Positions 8,498 through 18,951 are shown, numbered from the stretch's first letter. The stretch is 64,000 nucleotides of DNA from Sphingomonas faeni (GCF_024273235.1 NZ_JANBVH010000019.1:27332-91331), one strand, 5' to 3'. The notes: generated by a model not told the origin, from the sequence alone. Numbers and translations are program-made.

Positions 8498-10516
8498 ATG
8501 TCGCCGCTCAACCTTCCTTTGAATATCGATGCCGCACCTCCAGGTCGCATGATCCAAGCCGCCTCCATGCGGCTCATTGCCGTCGCGCTCGCGATCTTAA
8601 TGGGTTTGCTCATCCCGCTGACGGCACTGCATGCCGCGCCCAACGCAGATCCGAACGACGTCCAAACCGCGTGGCGCCTGCTCGACTATGTAGCGGTCGA
8701 TTACAACGGCGCGGTCGAGGGCGGCCGGATAAAGAGCGCAGCCGAATATGCCGAGATGACGGAGTTTGCCGGCTCCGTATCACAGCGGCTTGCGGCGCTG
8801 CCGCCAAAGCCCGAGCGGGCGGCGCTGATCGCGGGTGTGGCGCGCCTCCAGAGCGTGATCGGGCGCAAGGGAACGCCGCAGGAAGTCGGGACGCTCGCAC
8901 ACGGGCTCGCAGCCGATCTACTGAAAGCCTACCCGGTGCCGCTCGCCCCGGCAGCACCACCGAGCTTTGCTCGCGGGGTGACGCTGTTTGGCTCCACCTG
9001 CGCAGCCTGTCACGGCATGACCGGCAACGGACATGGCCCCGACGCGGCCAAGCTCACGACGCCGCCGATCGCGTTCACGGATGTCGAACGCGCCCGCCAG
9101 CGCAGCGTATTTGCACTCTATCAGGCGATAACCCAAGGCATCGACGGAACGGCGATGCAGAGCTTTGCGGAGCTCTCAAACGGGGATCGCTGGGCCTTGG
9201 CTTTTCGCGCCGGCAGCTTCGCACTGACCGACGAACAGGCGCGGGAAGGGGAGCGATTGTGGAAGGCCGATCCGTCGCTCCGCCAGCAGGTGCCGGACCT
9301 CCAGACACTCGTGGCGCTCACCCCTTCCGCGCTCGCCGACAGTATCGGCGAGAAGCGGGCACTGGCGGTCATGGCTTATCTACGCCGTCATCCCGACGCT
9401 GTGATCGAACAGGCCCCTGCGTCGCTCTCGATTGTCCGGCAGAAGCTGGCAGCGAGCCTTGATGCCGCCCGCAAGGGCAATCGTCGCGCAGCGAAGGAAG
9501 CAGCGCTGTCCGCCTATTTGGATGGTTTTGAGCCCATCGAACCCACGCTGGGCGCACGCGATGCAACGCTGCTCGCCCGGATCGAGGGTGCGATGGGCGA
9601 ATACCGCGCTGCCGTCGATCAGGGTGCGGAGCCCGACGATCTGGCGAACCGGGTGCTCGTCCTGAATAATCTGTTCGACGATGCCGAAGCGGCGCTGGCC
9701 CCTGGCGCCTCCAGCGATGCATCGACCTTCCTGGGCGCGTTTACGATCCTGTTGCGCGAGGGCTTGGAAGCCCTGCTCATCGTTGTTGCCATGATCGCCT
9801 TCCTCCGCAAAGCGGAGCGCTCGGAAGTCTTGCCCTATGTCCATGGTGGCTGGGTCGGAGCGCTTGTCGCTGGCCTGTTAACCTGGGTGGTCGCCACCTA
9901 TGCGATCGGGATCAGCGGTGCGAGCCGAGAGCTGACCGAAGGGTTCGGTTCCCTGTTCGCTGCCGTGGTCCTGCTATCGGTCGGAATATGGATGCACGGC
10001 AAGGCGCAAGCTGATCAGTGGCAGCGCTATATTCGAGAGAAGATGACGCGCGCGTTGTCGGGTCGCTCGGCCTGGTTCCTGTTCGGACTGGCCTTCGTGG
10101 TGGTGTATCGCGAGGTGTTCGAAACGATCCTGTTCTACGCCGCACTATGGACGCAGGGGAATGGCGGTGCGCTTCTCGCCGGCGCGGGATCAGCAGTCGC
10201 GTTGCTCGCCGTGATCGCATGGGCCATGCTCCGCTACAGCCGCCAGCTTCCGATTGCCAAGGTCTTCTCCTACAGTTCGTGGCTGATGGCGGGGCTTACG
10301 GTGGTGCTCGCTGGAAAAGGCGTTGCGGCGCTACAGGAGGCAGGGATCATCGACATCGCTCCGCTTGCGGATGCGCCTCGGGTATCCATCCTTGGGATCT
10401 TCCCTACTTGGCAATCCATCTTGGCCCAGCTTCTCATGGTGCTGGCAATCCTGGCCGGATTTTCCCTTAACCGCCGTAAAGCCGCGCCGAATTTGAGCGT
10501 TGCAACGGCGGAATGA
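8498..10516 (+). CDS. Cytochrome c-FTR1 iron permease fusion
   Basis: A 672-residue protein joining a signal-anchored periplasmic region to an FTR1-type high-affinity iron permease. The N-terminal part has a haem c site CAACH at 168-172. The membrane part carries two REXXE iron-binding motifs, REGLE at 420-424 and REVFE at 538-542, within about seven helices. This cytochrome c/FTR1 architecture is known in proteobacteria, where the cytochrome may couple iron oxidation to uptake. The ATG at 8498 has TAAGGGG seven bases upstream. The gene is alone, with a strong hairpin between it and the convergent copper operon. Confidence 0.9.
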   Translation: MSPLNLPLNIDAAPPGRMIQAASMRLIAVALAILMGLLIPLTALHAAPNADPNDVQTAWRLLDYVAVDYNGAVEGGRIKSAAEYAEMTEFAGSVSQRLAALPPKPERAALIAGVARLQSVIGRKGTPQEVGTLAHGLAADLLKAYPVPLAPAAPPSFARGVTLFGSTCAACHGMTGNGHGPDAAKLTTPPIAFTDVERARQRSVFALYQAITQGIDGTAMQSFAELSNGDRWALAFRAGSFALTDEQAREGERLWKADPSLRQQVPDLQTLVALTPSALADSIGEKRALAVMAYLRRHPDAVIEQAPASLSIVRQKLAASLDAARKGNRRAAKEAALSAYLDGFEPIEPTLGARDATLLARIEGAMGEYRAAVDQGAEPDDLANRVLVLNNLFDDAEAALAPGASSDASTFLGAFTILLREGLEALLIVVAMIAFLRKAERSEVLPYVHGGWVGALVAGLLTWVVATYAIGISGASRELTEGFGSLFAAVVLLSVGIWMHGKAQADQWQRYIREKMTRALSGRSAWFLFGLAFVVVYREVFETILFYAALWTQGNGGALLAGAGSAVALLAVIAWAMLRYSRQLPIAKVFSYSSWLMAGLTVVLAGKGVAALQEAGIIDIAPLADAPRVSILGIFPTWQSILAQLLMVLAILAGFSLNRRKAAPNLSVATAE

Positions 10517-10705
10517 GAATGATCTGCCTTGTCGTTCCGTTGCCGGTAAAAGCCACGTCGGATCTCCGGAATAGAGGTGATTTCCGTCCACAAACGCGCG
10601 TTTAAGTGCGCCTGCACGGGCGGGGATAGCTATGTACCCCCGGGCTTCGTCTTGTTGACCGAAAACGTGATGATGGTCGTCCCGGTGCTCGCAAAGCAGC
10701 ACTAG

Positions 10706-10736
10706 TTTCGACGGTCGCCGGCAGCGACCGTCGAAA
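10706..10736. terminator. Perfect 13-bp hairpin between convergent operons
   Basis: TTTCGACGGTCGC (10706-10718) and GCGACCGTCGAAA (10724-10736) are perfect inverted repeats around a five-base loop. It sits between the end of the iron permease and the end of the copper operon, so it can stop transcripts from both sides, though neither side has a real T run. The rest of 10517-10754 holds no gene I recognise. Confidence 0.65.
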
Positions 10737-10754
10737 ACCAGCTATCATCCTACC

Positions 10755-11081
10755 TCATTGCGGTCTGATCGCCGTGACTTGAGCGTTCATGCCTTGTGCC
10801 TTTGCCGTGAAGGCGACCCGCTGCCCCGCCCGAAGGTTCTTGAGCAAAGCCGGAGGCGAGGCGCGGAAGGCCATGGTCATCGCCGGCCAACCGATCGCCG
10901 GTATGGGACCGTGCTTGATCGTGACGGTTCCTGCCCGCGGGTCGAGAGCCGTGATCGTACCCGTACCTTTGCCGACCTTTGCGGCCGACGCGGCCGGCGA
11001 TGCTGGGGCGGCCACAGCGTTGGCGGTGAGGGGGGTGAGAAGCAGGACAAGACCTGCCCGAAGTATAGACGAGACTTTCAT
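10755..11081 (-). CDS. cusF: CusF-like periplasmic copper-binding protein
   Basis: A 108-residue exported protein with a signal peptide ending near ANAVAAPA and a small beta-barrel CusF domain. The copper ligands are all present: His57, Trp65, Met68 and Met70 in [14 protein letters not shown], with exactly the spacing of E. coli CusF (H36, W44, M47, M49). In E. coli, CusF hands Cu(I)/Ag(I) to the CusCBA pump. Its ATG overlaps the stop of the RND pump gene by four bases, making it the last gene of the cusCBAF-type operon. Confidence 0.92.
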   Translation of the reverse strand: MKVSSILRAGLVLLLTPLTANAVAAPASPAASAAKVGKGTGTITALDPRAGTVTIKHGPIPAIGWPAMTMAFRASPPALLKNLRAGQRVAFTAKAQGMNAQVTAIRPQ

Positions 11082-14000
11082 GATGCACTCCTTTTGGAAC
11101 TGGTGAGACCTCGCTGCCGCAACAGCATGTAGGCGGCGGGCAAGAGGAACAGGGATAGGAGGGGAGCCGTCAGCATTCCGCCGATCATCGGTGCCGCGAT
11201 GCGGCTCATGACCTCTGAACCGGCACCGTGTCCGACAAGGACGGGGAGCAGGCCGGCGATGATGACGGCAACGGTCATCGCCTTGGGCCGAACCCGCAGC
11301 AGAGCGCCTTCGCGGATTGCTTCGACGACTTCCTCTTTCGTAGGCGAAGGACCGCGAGCGGCGAGGGCGTGTTTCAGATAGATCAGCATCACGACGCCGA
11401 ACTCTGCAGAGACACCCGCCAGGGCGATGAACCCCACCCCCGTCGCGACCGACTGCGCATAGCCGAGCAGCCAGAGGATCCAGATGCCTCCGACCAGAGC
11501 GAAGGGCAGGGTCCCCATGACCAACGCCGCCTCGTCGAGCCGGCCGAACGTCAGGTAGAGCAGCAGGAAGATGATCGCGAGCGTCGCTGGAATGACGAGC
11601 ATCAGCCGGCTTTCGGCACGCTGCAGATACTCGAACTGCCCCGAATAGGCGATCGATACGCCGGGGCTGAGTCGCACCCCCTTCGCAACAGCGCGCTGCA
11701 GGTCGGCAACGGTCGAAGCCAGGTCACGGTCGCGGACGTCGACATAGACCCATGTCGATGGTCGCCCGTTCTCGGTCTTGAGCATTGGCGGCCCCTCGGC
11801 GACCGACACCGCCGCGACCGTGCCGAGCGTGATCTGCTGACCCGTGGCAGTCACTATGGGAAGCGTCCGCAGCCCTTCCAGGCTGTCTCGCAACTCGCGC
11901 GGATAGCGAACGCTGATGGGATAGCGCGCCAGGCCCTCGACCGTTTCCCCGATCGTCTCGCCCCCAATTGCGCCCGCGACGATCTCCTGAACGTCGGCAA
12001 TGTTGAGGCCGTACCGGGCAGCGCTCGCCCGATCGATGTCCACGTCGACGTAGCGCCCGCCGGTTAACCGCTCCGCCAGGGCGGAACTGACGCCCGGCAC
12101 GGTCTTTGCAATGCGCTCGACGCTAGCCCCTATCCGGTCCAGCTCGGCCAGATCGGCGCCCGACACCTTGACGCCGATCGGACTTTTGATGCCCGTCGCC
12201 AGCATGTCGATCCGATTTCGGATGGGCGGCACCCAGACATTGGTGAGCCCGGGAACGCGAACCGTTCGGTCCAGCTCCTCCACCAGCTTCGCTGGCGTCA
12301 TCCCCGCGCGCCACTGGTCGCGTGGCTTGAACTGGATCGTCGTCTCGAACATCTCCAGCGGGGCGGGGTCGGTCGCCGTTTCGGCCCGGCCGGCCTTCCC
12401 GAACACGGTTGCGACTTCAGGCACGGTTTTAATGAGGCGATCGGTTCGTTGCAGCAGATCGGAAGCACTGGCGGCAGAGAGGCCCGGTAACGCCGATGGC
12501 ATGTAAAGCAGGTCGCCCTCATCCATCGAGGGGATGAACTCGCCTCCGAGCCGCGCGAGCGGCCAGGCTGTCGTTGCCAGTACCACAATGGCGACCGCGA
12601 TCGTCACCCAGGGGCGCGCCATCACCCGGTCCAGGGCGGGCCGGTAGAGGCGGGTCAGGCCTCGGTTGATGACGTTGTCCTGCTCGGCAGGGATGCGACC
12701 CCGGATCAGCCACCCCATCAGCACTGGGACGAGCGTGATGGAGAGAATGGCAGCTGCCGCCATCGCATAGCTCTTGGTGAAGGCGAGCGGTGCAAACAGC
12801 CGGCCTTCCTGAGCTTCAAGCGTAAAGACGGGCACGAACGAGAGCGTGATGATGACGAGGCTGAAGAACAGCGCCGGACCGACTTCCGCGGCAGCTTCGG
12901 TGATGACCTGCCAGCGCTCCTCGCCTGCGAGCGCTTGGCTAGGGTGGTCATGCTCCCAATGCTCGATCCGCTTATGCGCGTTCTCGATCATGACAATGGC
13001 CGCATCCACCATTGCACCGATCGCAATGGCGATCCCGCCCAAGGACATGATGTTGGCGTTAACGCCCTGGACGCGCATGACGAGCAGGGCGGCGAGTACG
13101 CCGAGCGGCAGGGTGACGATCGCGACCAAGGCCGATCGAACGTGCCAGAGGAACAGCCCGCACACGATCGCCACAACGACGAACTCCTCGAGGAGCTTGC
13201 TCGACAGATTCTCGACCGCGCGATCGATCAGTTGCGACCGGTCGTAGGTGGTGACGACCTGCACGCCGGGGGGAAGGCTTCGCCTCAGCTCGACCAGCTT
13301 GGTTTTCACCGCCTCGATCGTCTCCCGGGCGTTCTTGCCTTGGCGCAGGATGACGACACCGCCCGCTACCTCTCCCTCGCCATTGAGATCCGCGATGCCC
13401 CGTCGCATCTCAGGGCCGATCTGGATGGTGGCGACGTCGCCCAACGTCACCGGGACACCGGCCCCGGCGACCCTCAGCGGAATTGCGCGAAAATCATCGA
13501 CGGTACGAAGATAGCCCGACGCGCGAACCATATACTCCGCCCCACCCATCTCCAGCACCGAACCGCCCGCCTCCTGATTGGCGCGGCGGATGGCTTCCAC
13601 CGTCTGGGCGTGGGTGACGCCTAGCGAAGCAAGCCGGGTCGGGTCGAGCAGCACCTGGTACTGCTTCACCATGCCCCCGATGCTGGCCACTTCAGCGACA
13701 CCGGGGAGGGTTTTCAACTCGTAGCGCAGGAACCAGTCCTGCAGCGATCGAAGCTGAGACAAGTCGTGGCGGCCGCTGCGGTCCACCAACGCATATTCGT
13801 AGATCCAGCCCACACCGGTGGCGTCCGGGCCGAGGGCGGCCTGTGCCCCTTGTGGCAGCCGACCTTGAACCTGGCTCAGATATTCGAGCACGCGGGAGCG
13901 TGCCCAATACAGGTCCGTGCCCTCGTCGAAGATCACATAGACGTAGCTGCCGCCGAAGAAGGAATAGCCGCGCACGGTCTTGGCGCCGGGCACGGACAGC

Positions 14001-14218
14001 ATGGTAGTGGTCAGCGGATAGGTAACCTGGTTCTCCACGATCTGCGGCGCCTGGCCCGGCCAGCTTGTCCGGATGATGACCTGGGTATCCGATAGATCGG
14101 GCAAGGCATCGACGGGCGTGGCCCGCAGCGCGAACACGCCGGCGATGGCAAGTGCGAGCGCTGCCAGCACAACAAGGAACCGGTTGGCGACGGACCAGCG
14201 GATAATCTTGGCGATCAC
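11078..14218 (-). CDS. cusA: Copper/silver RND efflux pump CusA
   Basis: A 1046-residue heavy-metal RND (HME) inner-membrane pump. It shows the N-terminal transmembrane helix after [13 protein letters not shown], the periplasmic porter domain, and the motifs typical of the Cu(I) branch: [14 protein letters not shown] and [18 protein letters not shown], which hold conserved Met residues of the copper path. The start is GTG at 14218, overlapping the adaptor gene stop (GTGA); a longer in-frame reading into the adaptor is unlikely. It works with the upstream adaptor and TolC-like protein to export Cu(I)/Ag(I). Confidence 0.94.
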   Translation of the reverse strand: MIAKIIRWSVANRFLVVLAALALAIAGVFALRATPVDALPDLSDTQVIIRTSWPGQAPQIVENQVTYPLTTTMLSVPGAKTVRGYSFFGGSYVYVIFDEGTDLYWARSRVLEYLSQVQGRLPQGAQAALGPDATGVGWIYEYALVDRSGRHDLSQLRSLQDWFLRYELKTLPGVAEVASIGGMVKQYQVLLDPTRLASLGVTHAQTVEAIRRANQEAGGSVLEMGGAEYMVRASGYLRTVDDFRAIPLRVAGAGVPVTLGDVATIQIGPEMRRGIADLNGEGEVAGGVVILRQGKNARETIEAVKTKLVELRRSLPPGVQVVTTYDRSQLIDRAVENLSSKLLEEFVVVAIVCGLFLWHVRSALVAIVTLPLGVLAALLVMRVQGVNANIMSLGGIAIAIGAMVDAAIVMIENAHKRIEHWEHDHPSQALAGEERWQVITEAAAEVGPALFFSLVIITLSFVPVFTLEAQEGRLFAPLAFTKSYAMAAAAILSITLVPVLMGWLIRGRIPAEQDNVINRGLTRLYRPALDRVMARPWVTIAVAIVVLATTAWPLARLGGEFIPSMDEGDLLYMPSALPGLSAASASDLLQRTDRLIKTVPEVATVFGKAGRAETATDPAPLEMFETTIQFKPRDQWRAGMTPAKLVEELDRTVRVPGLTNVWVPPIRNRIDMLATGIKSPIGVKVSGADLAELDRIGASVERIAKTVPGVSSALAERLTGGRYVDVDIDRASAARYGLNIADVQEIVAGAIGGETIGETVEGLARYPISVRYPRELRDSLEGLRTLPIVTATGQQITLGTVAAVSVAEGPPMLKTENGRPSTWVYVDVRDRDLASTVADLQRAVAKGVRLSPGVSIAYSGQFEYLQRAESRLMLVIPATLAIIFLLLYLTFGRLDEAALVMGTLPFALVGGIWILWLLGYAQSVATGVGFIALAGVSAEFGVVMLIYLKHALAARGPSPTKEEVVEAIREGALLRVRPKAMTVAVIIAGLLPVLVGHGAGSEVMSRIAAPMIGGMLTAPLLSLFLLPAAYMLLRQRGLTSSKRSAS

Positions 14219-15684
14219 CGGCTGCGCTCCTGCATGATGCGGCGCAGGGTCGGGCCTTCCGATGGCTGGTCGAAACCGAACCGAACACGATCTCCCTTCT
14301 TGTAGCCGCGCAGCAGGGCGGGATTGGCAACGCGGAAGCTCATCGTCATCGCCGGCCACCCGATCGCCGGCACTGGCTCATGAGACAGCGTTATCGAACT
14401 CGCGTCCAACGTCTCCACACGCCCGACTGTCTCATAGACTTGACCAGTCGCAGCCGACGGCTGTTTTGGTTGCGGCTTCGCTTCACCGCCGATCGGCCGC
14501 GCATCGAGGCCTGCAAGGCTGGCCTCGGAATCGATCAGGAACTGGCCGGATGCCACGACCTTCTCGCCCTCGGCGAGCCCCGCAAGAATTTCTGTTTTCC
14601 CGCCACCTTCGGTGCCGGTTCGCACTTCAGCGGGTCGGAACCGCCCGCCGGGGCCAGCGAGCATGACGAGCGTGCGGCGACCGGTGCGGATCACGGCCTC
14701 GCTGGGCACGAGCAGCCTATCGCGTGAATCCTGCCCGAGTGCGACGCTGGCGAACATGCCCGGCCGAAGCCTGCCGCCTCTGTTGGCCAGTTCGATCCGC
14801 ACGGTGAGCGTGCGGGTTTCGGCCTGCGCCTGAGGCAGAATGGCAGTAATCCGGCCTGCGAAGGTCTCCCCCGGGAAAGCCGCAAGCGTGGCGGTTACGG
14901 GAGTGCCGACGCGCAGCGTGCCGGCGCCCGCCTCGGGGACGGCCGCGTTCAGCCAGACAGTGCCGAGCCCATTCACCTCAGCGAGGGTCTGGCCCTGCGC
15001 CAAGGTCATGCCCTGTCGCACGCTCAGCGTCTTGATGACCCCGCCGATCGGCGTACGGATCGTCGTTCGCCCGCCGGTCGAACCGGTCATACCGAGAAGC
15101 GTCATGCGTTGGCGTGCGGCCCGTGTCAGGGAGGCATCCCCGGTACGCCGAACCGCCTCGTACTCGGCTTGCGCACCTGCCCATTCAGGAACCAGGAGGT
15201 CGGCCAGTGGCGCTCCAGCGGACACCACGTCACCGGGCGCGCGTGCATAAACACGTTGAACGAAGCCGGCGCTGCGAGCCTGGATGACGGCGAGGGTGCG
15301 CTCGTCGAACTCAATGCTGCCCGTCACGGTCACCGCGTTGGCGAGCGTCCCTCGCTCGGCCGACACGATCCGCGCTCCAAGGCGCTGCATGCTGCCAGCA
15401 TCGATAGTGACCCCCGGCATGGCATTCGCGCCGGTGCCATCATCGGCATATCGGGGGATCGTCTTCATCCCCATGGACGAGAGACCCGGACCGTCATGAT
15501 GTTCGGCCGGGATCATGGGGTCATACCAGTAGAGGATCTTGCGCTGGTTCGTTTGGGCCTGCTGCGTTGGCGAGCTGGCCGTGTTCCCAAGCCGCGCGAT
15601 GCCAAAACCGATGCCGCCTGCCACAAGGGCAAGCGCACCAGCAGCAGTTGCAAGGCGGGCGCGGGTCATGTTCGTGCCTCTCAT
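14215..15684 (-). CDS. cusB: RND periplasmic adaptor CusB with heavy-metal-binding and CusF domains
   Basis: A 489-residue membrane fusion protein. After an N-terminal anchor comes a short heavy-metal-binding motif ([10 protein letters not shown], residues about 50-59), then the hairpin, lipoyl and beta-barrel domains ([21 protein letters not shown]). The C-terminal 90 residues are a second CusF-like domain with [14 protein letters not shown], carrying the same His, Trp and two Met ligands. Adaptor plus C-terminal CusF is a known arrangement. It overlaps both neighbours by four bases, so cusC, cusB and cusA are translated as a coupled set. The first ATG is used for that reason. Confidence 0.93.
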   Translation of the reverse strand: MRGTNMTRARLATAAGALALVAGGIGFGIARLGNTASSPTQQAQTNQRKILYWYDPMIPAEHHDGPGLSSMGMKTIPRYADDGTGANAMPGVTIDAGSMQRLGARIVSAERGTLANAVTVTGSIEFDERTLAVIQARSAGFVQRVYARAPGDVVSAGAPLADLLVPEWAGAQAEYEAVRRTGDASLTRAARQRMTLLGMTGSTGGRTTIRTPIGGVIKTLSVRQGMTLAQGQTLAEVNGLGTVWLNAAVPEAGAGTLRVGTPVTATLAAFPGETFAGRITAILPQAQAETRTLTVRIELANRGGRLRPGMFASVALGQDSRDRLLVPSEAVIRTGRRTLVMLAGPGGRFRPAEVRTGTEGGGKTEILAGLAEGEKVVASGQFLIDSEASLAGLDARPIGGEAKPQPKQPSAATGQVYETVGRVETLDASSITLSHEPVPAIGWPAMTMSFRVANPALLRGYKKGDRVRFGFDQPSEGPTLRRIMQERSR

Positions 15685-16910
15685 CGGTCGTCGCTCCCGA
15701 AGGTGATTGTGAGCCGGACGGCATCGGAAGCGACATCCGCCTCGCGATCGAGCGCCGTCAGCTCCGCGTCGGCCAGGGCCGTCTTGGCATCGATGATGTC
15801 CGTAAGATTCGCCCTACCGGCGGCATAGCTCGCCGTTTCCAGGTCGGCGCGCTCCCGAGCGAGCGGGAGAAGTACGCGTAGCGCCCGCTGCCATTGGCTA
15901 TGGTGCATCTCATGGTCGGCCAGCGCGGCGTCGAGGCCGGCTGCCAGAGTGCGCCGCGTCTCCTCGCGCTGTGCTTCCGCTTGCGCTTGAGCAGATCGGC
16001 GTGCCGCGATACGAGGATCCTGGCGCGACCGAGCGAACAGCGGCAGGCTCATCGACACCCCCGCCGATACCATGTCTCCGTAGCGAGGGTCACGACGCTG
16101 GTACGCCACTTCGGCACCCCAATCCGGACGCTTTTCTGCACGTGCCGCGTCCACATCAGCCTGGGCACGATGAATGCTCGCGTCGGCGGAAACCATGTCG
16201 GGATGCTGCTCAAGCGCCGTCCGCAGCTTCGCCGGCACCAGGTCGATCACCGGCACGTCGCCGGCGATCTCGGGTGCCGGAACGCCCGTCCAGCGAGCCA
16301 GCATCGCGCGGGCGCGCGCAACTGCGGCGACCAGCTCGTCGCGCCGATCCTCCAGCCCGGCGATGGCCTGGTTGATACCCAGGCTCTGGGCCGGACGGGC
16401 CGTCCCAGACGCCACAGCGGTGCGTGCAGCAGAGGGAAGCGTACGCAACGAACGGATGATCGCGTCGAGTGCTGCCAATCGTCGTTCAGTATAGGCAAGA
16501 TCCATCCACGCCTGTCCCGCCCCCAACCGGACTTGCCGAAACTTGACCTCCTGAGACGCTTGCGCGGTGACGATCGCCGCCCGAGCCTGCGCCTGAGCGG
16601 CATGGCGCTTGGCGAGATTGGGTAGGTCCTGCTGAAACCCGACCCGCCCCATCGTCATGTCGTCGCGGGTCAGCGAGAAGGCCGGGGGTCCCGAGATCGG
16701 ATAGTTATCGACGCCGATCGACAGCCGTGGATCGGGGAGGCTTCCGGCGGCGCCGGCCTCTGCTTGGGCAGCTGATACCCCTGCACGCGCTGCGGCTGCC
16801 CCTGGGGCGTTTGCAACCGCCCCGCGTATCGCTTGGTCGTAAGTCAGAGATTGCGCCTGCGCGGTGCTCGCTGAAAGCACCGCGACGGCCAGCATCATGG
16901 ATGCGCGCAT
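15681..16910 (-). CDS. cusC: TolC-family outer-membrane channel of the copper RND pump
   Basis: A 409-residue outer-membrane efflux protein with a Sec signal (MMLAVAVLSASTAQAQS) and the long alanine- and arginine-rich coiled helices of TolC-family proteins, for example AAIVTAQASQEVKFRQVRLG. It is first of the coupled cusC-cusB-cusA-cusF set. The product is a little shorter than E. coli CusC. No lipobox is visible, so it is probably not a lipoprotein. The small Cys-rich secreted protein gene lies 88 bases upstream. Confidence 0.9.
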   Translation of the reverse strand: MRASMMLAVAVLSASTAQAQSLTYDQAIRGAVANAPGAAAARAGVSAAQAEAGAAGSLPDPRLSIGVDNYPISGPPAFSLTRDDMTMGRVGFQQDLPNLAKRHAAQAQARAAIVTAQASQEVKFRQVRLGAGQAWMDLAYTERRLAALDAIIRSLRTLPSAARTAVASGTARPAQSLGINQAIAGLEDRRDELVAAVARARAMLARWTGVPAPEIAGDVPVIDLVPAKLRTALEQHPDMVSADASIHRAQADVDAARAEKRPDWGAEVAYQRRDPRYGDMVSAGVSMSLPLFARSRQDPRIAARRSAQAQAEAQREETRRTLAAGLDAALADHEMHHSQWQRALRVLLPLARERADLETASYAAGRANLTDIIDAKTALADAELTALDREADVASDAVRLTITFGSDDR

Positions 16911-16998
16911 GGCTAATTCCGTCTGGAAGGGATGATACGATCACACGCTCGCCCCGCGCTCTGGCAAGAAGGCGAGGCACGACCGCGATCGGGTCAGC

Positions 16999-17358
16999 TC
17001 AGACGGTGGGCGGTTGTAGTTCCGGCATTAGGTCGCGGCCGGCCAAGGGTGCATCCACGGCGCGGTAGGCGACGGGAGGCAGGGGAACGCGTGGTGCCGT
17101 CAAAGGGAGACGGTCCTGGATGGTCATGGGAATCATGCATCCCATCTGCGCGATGCACGCAAGCGTGAGCCCCTTGCAGGGTTGCTCGTGCGTGGCCTCC
17201 GGCATTCCTTCCGTGCCGGCGCAATCCATTCCCGTCGGCATGGCATGGCTCGCCTCCATCGCAGGCGCGAGCGCGGGCCCACCTGCATAGGCAGCCTGTT
17301 GACCGAACAGGCCAACCAATGCTCCCAAGAGGAGAAGGAGGGAAAGATGACCTTTCAC
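16999..17358 (-). CDS. Small secreted Cys/Met-rich protein preceding cusC
   Basis: A 119-residue protein with a signal peptide (LLLLLGALVGLFGQQAAYA) and a mature part rich in Met, Cys and His, for example AMPTGMDCAGTEGMP and CIAQMGCMIPM. It ends in PELQPPTV. The start is taken as the GTG at 17358, with no good ribosome binding site, so the start is uncertain. It resembles in size, layout and position the small CzcI-type protein that precedes czcC at 30.5 kb. Function unknown; periplasmic copper binding is plausible. Confidence 0.65.
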   Translation of the reverse strand: MKGHLSLLLLLGALVGLFGQQAAYAGGPALAPAMEASHAMPTGMDCAGTEGMPEATHEQPCKGLTLACIAQMGCMIPMTIQDRLPLTAPRVPLPPVAYRAVDAPLAGRDLMPELQPPTV

Positions 17359-17396
17359 ACCGATACGGTCGGGCGTGGGGGTGCGGGTGTCAACGA

Positions 17397-17843
17397 CTAT
17401 CCGCCGTGGTGAGCGAATACTCGCCGCCCACCGGGTCCGAACGCAACGACGTTGTAGGGCTGGGCCGTCATGCCCGGCATCTCCATGCCCGGCGAGCCCA
17501 TCGGCATCCCGGCAACCGCGAGCCCCGTCACACCCTTCGGGTGCGTTGCCAGAGCCCGCTTCATATCGGCGATCGGCACATGACCCTCGAACGTTATGCC
17601 GTCGATAATAGCCGTGTGGCACGAGGCCAAGTCCGCAGGTACGCCCCGGGCCTTCATGAACGCGGGCCGGTTCGCGTCGTCGACGACGCGGACCGCGCGA
17701 CCGAACTGAGCCTTCACCTGCTGCGCCCACTTCTCGCAACATGGGCAGCCCGGATCGCGATGCATCAGCACCGGCCCGGCAGCCAAGGCTGCAACCGGCA
17801 TGGCGAACGCTGCAACAGCGGCGAGAAGGCAGATGCGGGTCAT
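17397..17843 (-). CDS. DUF411 periplasmic metal-binding protein
   Basis: A 148-residue secreted protein of the DUF411 family, often found in copper and silver loci. After the signal peptide (PVAALAAG) comes the thioredoxin-like start VLMHRDPGCPCCEKWA, with three closely spaced cysteines, then ASCHTAIIDGITFEGHVP, the other conserved family block. The C-terminus adds a Met-rich tail (MPMGSPGMEMPGM). A metallochaperone role is commonly proposed but unproven. It lies in the leftward copper block, separated from the DUF305 gene upstream by a hairpin. Confidence 0.87.
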   Translation of the reverse strand: MTRICLLAAVAAFAMPVAALAAGPVLMHRDPGCPCCEKWAQQVKAQFGRAVRVVDDANRPAFMKARGVPADLASCHTAIIDGITFEGHVPIADMKRALATHPKGVTGLAVAGMPMGSPGMEMPGMTAQPYNVVAFGPGGRRVFAHHGG

Positions 17844-17860
17844 ATCTGTTCCTAGATGGT

Positions 17861-17893
17861 CGCCCCACCACAGGCAAACCCTGCGGTGGGGCG
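17861..17893 (-). terminator. Hairpin after the DUF305 gene
   Basis: CGCCCCACC (17861-17869) pairs perfectly with GGTGGGGCG (17885-17893). It starts nine bases past the DUF305 stop codon in the leftward direction. There is no T run, so it may only attenuate read-through to the DUF411 gene. Confidence 0.5.
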
Positions 17894-17901
17894 GGGGCCG
17901 A

Positions 17902-18276
17902 TCACTGTGCAGCCTTGCCGTGCGCCCGCAGCCAGGCGTTCAGCTCGCCGACTTCCTTGTTCTGCTCGGCGATCGTCTTGGTCGCCATCTGGCGGACCTT
18001 TGCGTCCTTGGTTTCGCGCAACACTATCTGCGACATGGCAATGCCGCCGCGATGATGCTCAACCATTTTGCGGACCCAGGTCTCGGTCGCATCGGCGCCC
18101 ATGGCCGACATCATCTTCTGATGCATCTGCATTTCAGAGGGCGGATAGGGGTTCGCCGGCGTCGGCTGCATCATCTGACCGTGGTTCATGCCCGAATGAT
18201 CCATGCCCTGCATCTGGGCGATGGCCGGAGCGGCGCCGAGCGCGGCCGCGAGGGCCAGAACAGTCATCTTCTTCAT
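17902..18276 (-). CDS. DUF305 periplasmic copper-associated protein
   Basis: A 124-residue exported protein of the DUF305 (CopM-like) family. A signal peptide ends near AAPAIAQ; a Met/His-rich segment (MQGMDHSGMNHGQMMQ) follows, then the helical domain with the signature MVEHHRGGIAMSQ. The ATG has a good ribosome binding site (AGGAGAG). Upstream, at 18317-18342, is one copy of the proposed ECF promoter, so this gene starts its own transcript within the copper block. Family members bind copper; the exact role is not established. Confidence 0.87.
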   Translation of the reverse strand: MKKMTVLALAAALGAAPAIAQMQGMDHSGMNHGQMMQPTPANPYPPSEMQMHQKMMSAMGADATETWVRKMVEHHRGGIAMSQIVLRETKDAKVRQMATKTIAEQNKEVGELNAWLRAHGKAAQ

Positions 18277-18316
18277 CGTGTCTCTCCTGGGTAAACGCCC
18301 CCGCCCACAGGAGAGA

Positions 18317-18342
18317 TACGGGCGCGCGGACCGTATCCCTCA
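18317..18342 (-). promoter_or_regulatory. Proposed ECF sigma promoter before the DUF305 gene
   Basis: Reading leftward, TGAGGG (18342-18337), 16 bases, CGTA (18320-18317). Same spacing and core as the copies before the anti-sigma gene, copC and the copper-storage gene. It lies about 40 bases before the ATG at 18276. Assignment to the local ECF sigma factor is inference from the repetition. Confidence 0.65.
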
Positions 18343-18357
18343 CGCCCGTGATCGAAT

Positions 18358-18951
18358 TCAGCGGATCGGCTGAAGGGTATCAACTCCGACGCTCTCATCA
18401 GTTTCAGGCGGGGGAGGGGGAACCTGCTTGTCACGATAGGAGGGCAGGTCGGGCGCATTCGCAGGCGTAGGATTTGCCTCGAGCCTGGCAATGGCCCGCT
18501 TCATCTGCGTGATCTCACGAACCTGAGCATCGATGATTCCGTCCGCCAGCTTGCGAACCTCGGGGTCTTTGATGTGAGCGCGCTCGCTCGTCAGGATCGC
18601 GATCGAGTGGTGCGGGATCATGGCTTTCATCCAGCTCACGTCGTCCACCGTCTCCTGACTGCGGACGAGCCACAGCGCGAGCGCGAACACCACGATGCTA
18701 CCCCCGATGATCGCGGCATTCGTCCGTTTGTTCTTGTACATCGACCACATGAAGAGGAGCATGATGATCGCCATCGTGGCGCCCATCACGAACGCCATCC
18801 AGAACCGTGTCTGACTGAATTCGATATGCCCGAGGGCATAGACGTTCACGTACATCAGCCCGAACATGACAACGGTCGAGGTCGCCACCATTGCCGCGAA
18901 GCGACCATAGCCCATCCCCATGTTCATCTTGCCTTCGTGGTCATCCATCAT
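18358..18951 (-). CDS. Membrane-anchored DUF305 protein
   Basis: A 197-residue protein with three transmembrane segments in the first 110 residues (RFAAMVATSTVVMFGLMYV, FVMGATMAIIMLLFMWSMY, IIGGSIVVFALALWLV), followed by a periplasmic DUF305 segment with WMKAMIPHHSIAIL. The N-terminus is Met/His-rich (MMDDHEGKMNMGMGYG). Start at 18951 overlaps the stop of the PepSY gene (ATGA). It probably acts at the membrane in periplasmic copper handling, which is an inference from family and context. Confidence 0.85.
   Translation of the reverse strand: MMDDHEGKMNMGMGYGRFAAMVATSTVVMFGLMYVNVYALGHIEFSQTRFWMAFVMGATMAIIMLLFMWSMYKNKRTNAAIIGGSIVVFALALWLVRSQETVDDVSWMKAMIPHHSIAILTSERAHIKDPEVRKLADGIIDAQVREITQMKRAIARLEANPTPANAPDLPSYRDKQVPPPPPETDESVGVDTLQPIR

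Noticed and set aside
10331..10702. A leftward frame overlapping the end of the iron permease.
   Set aside because: Mostly opposite a well-supported gene; the free part of about 180 bases has no recognisable domain.
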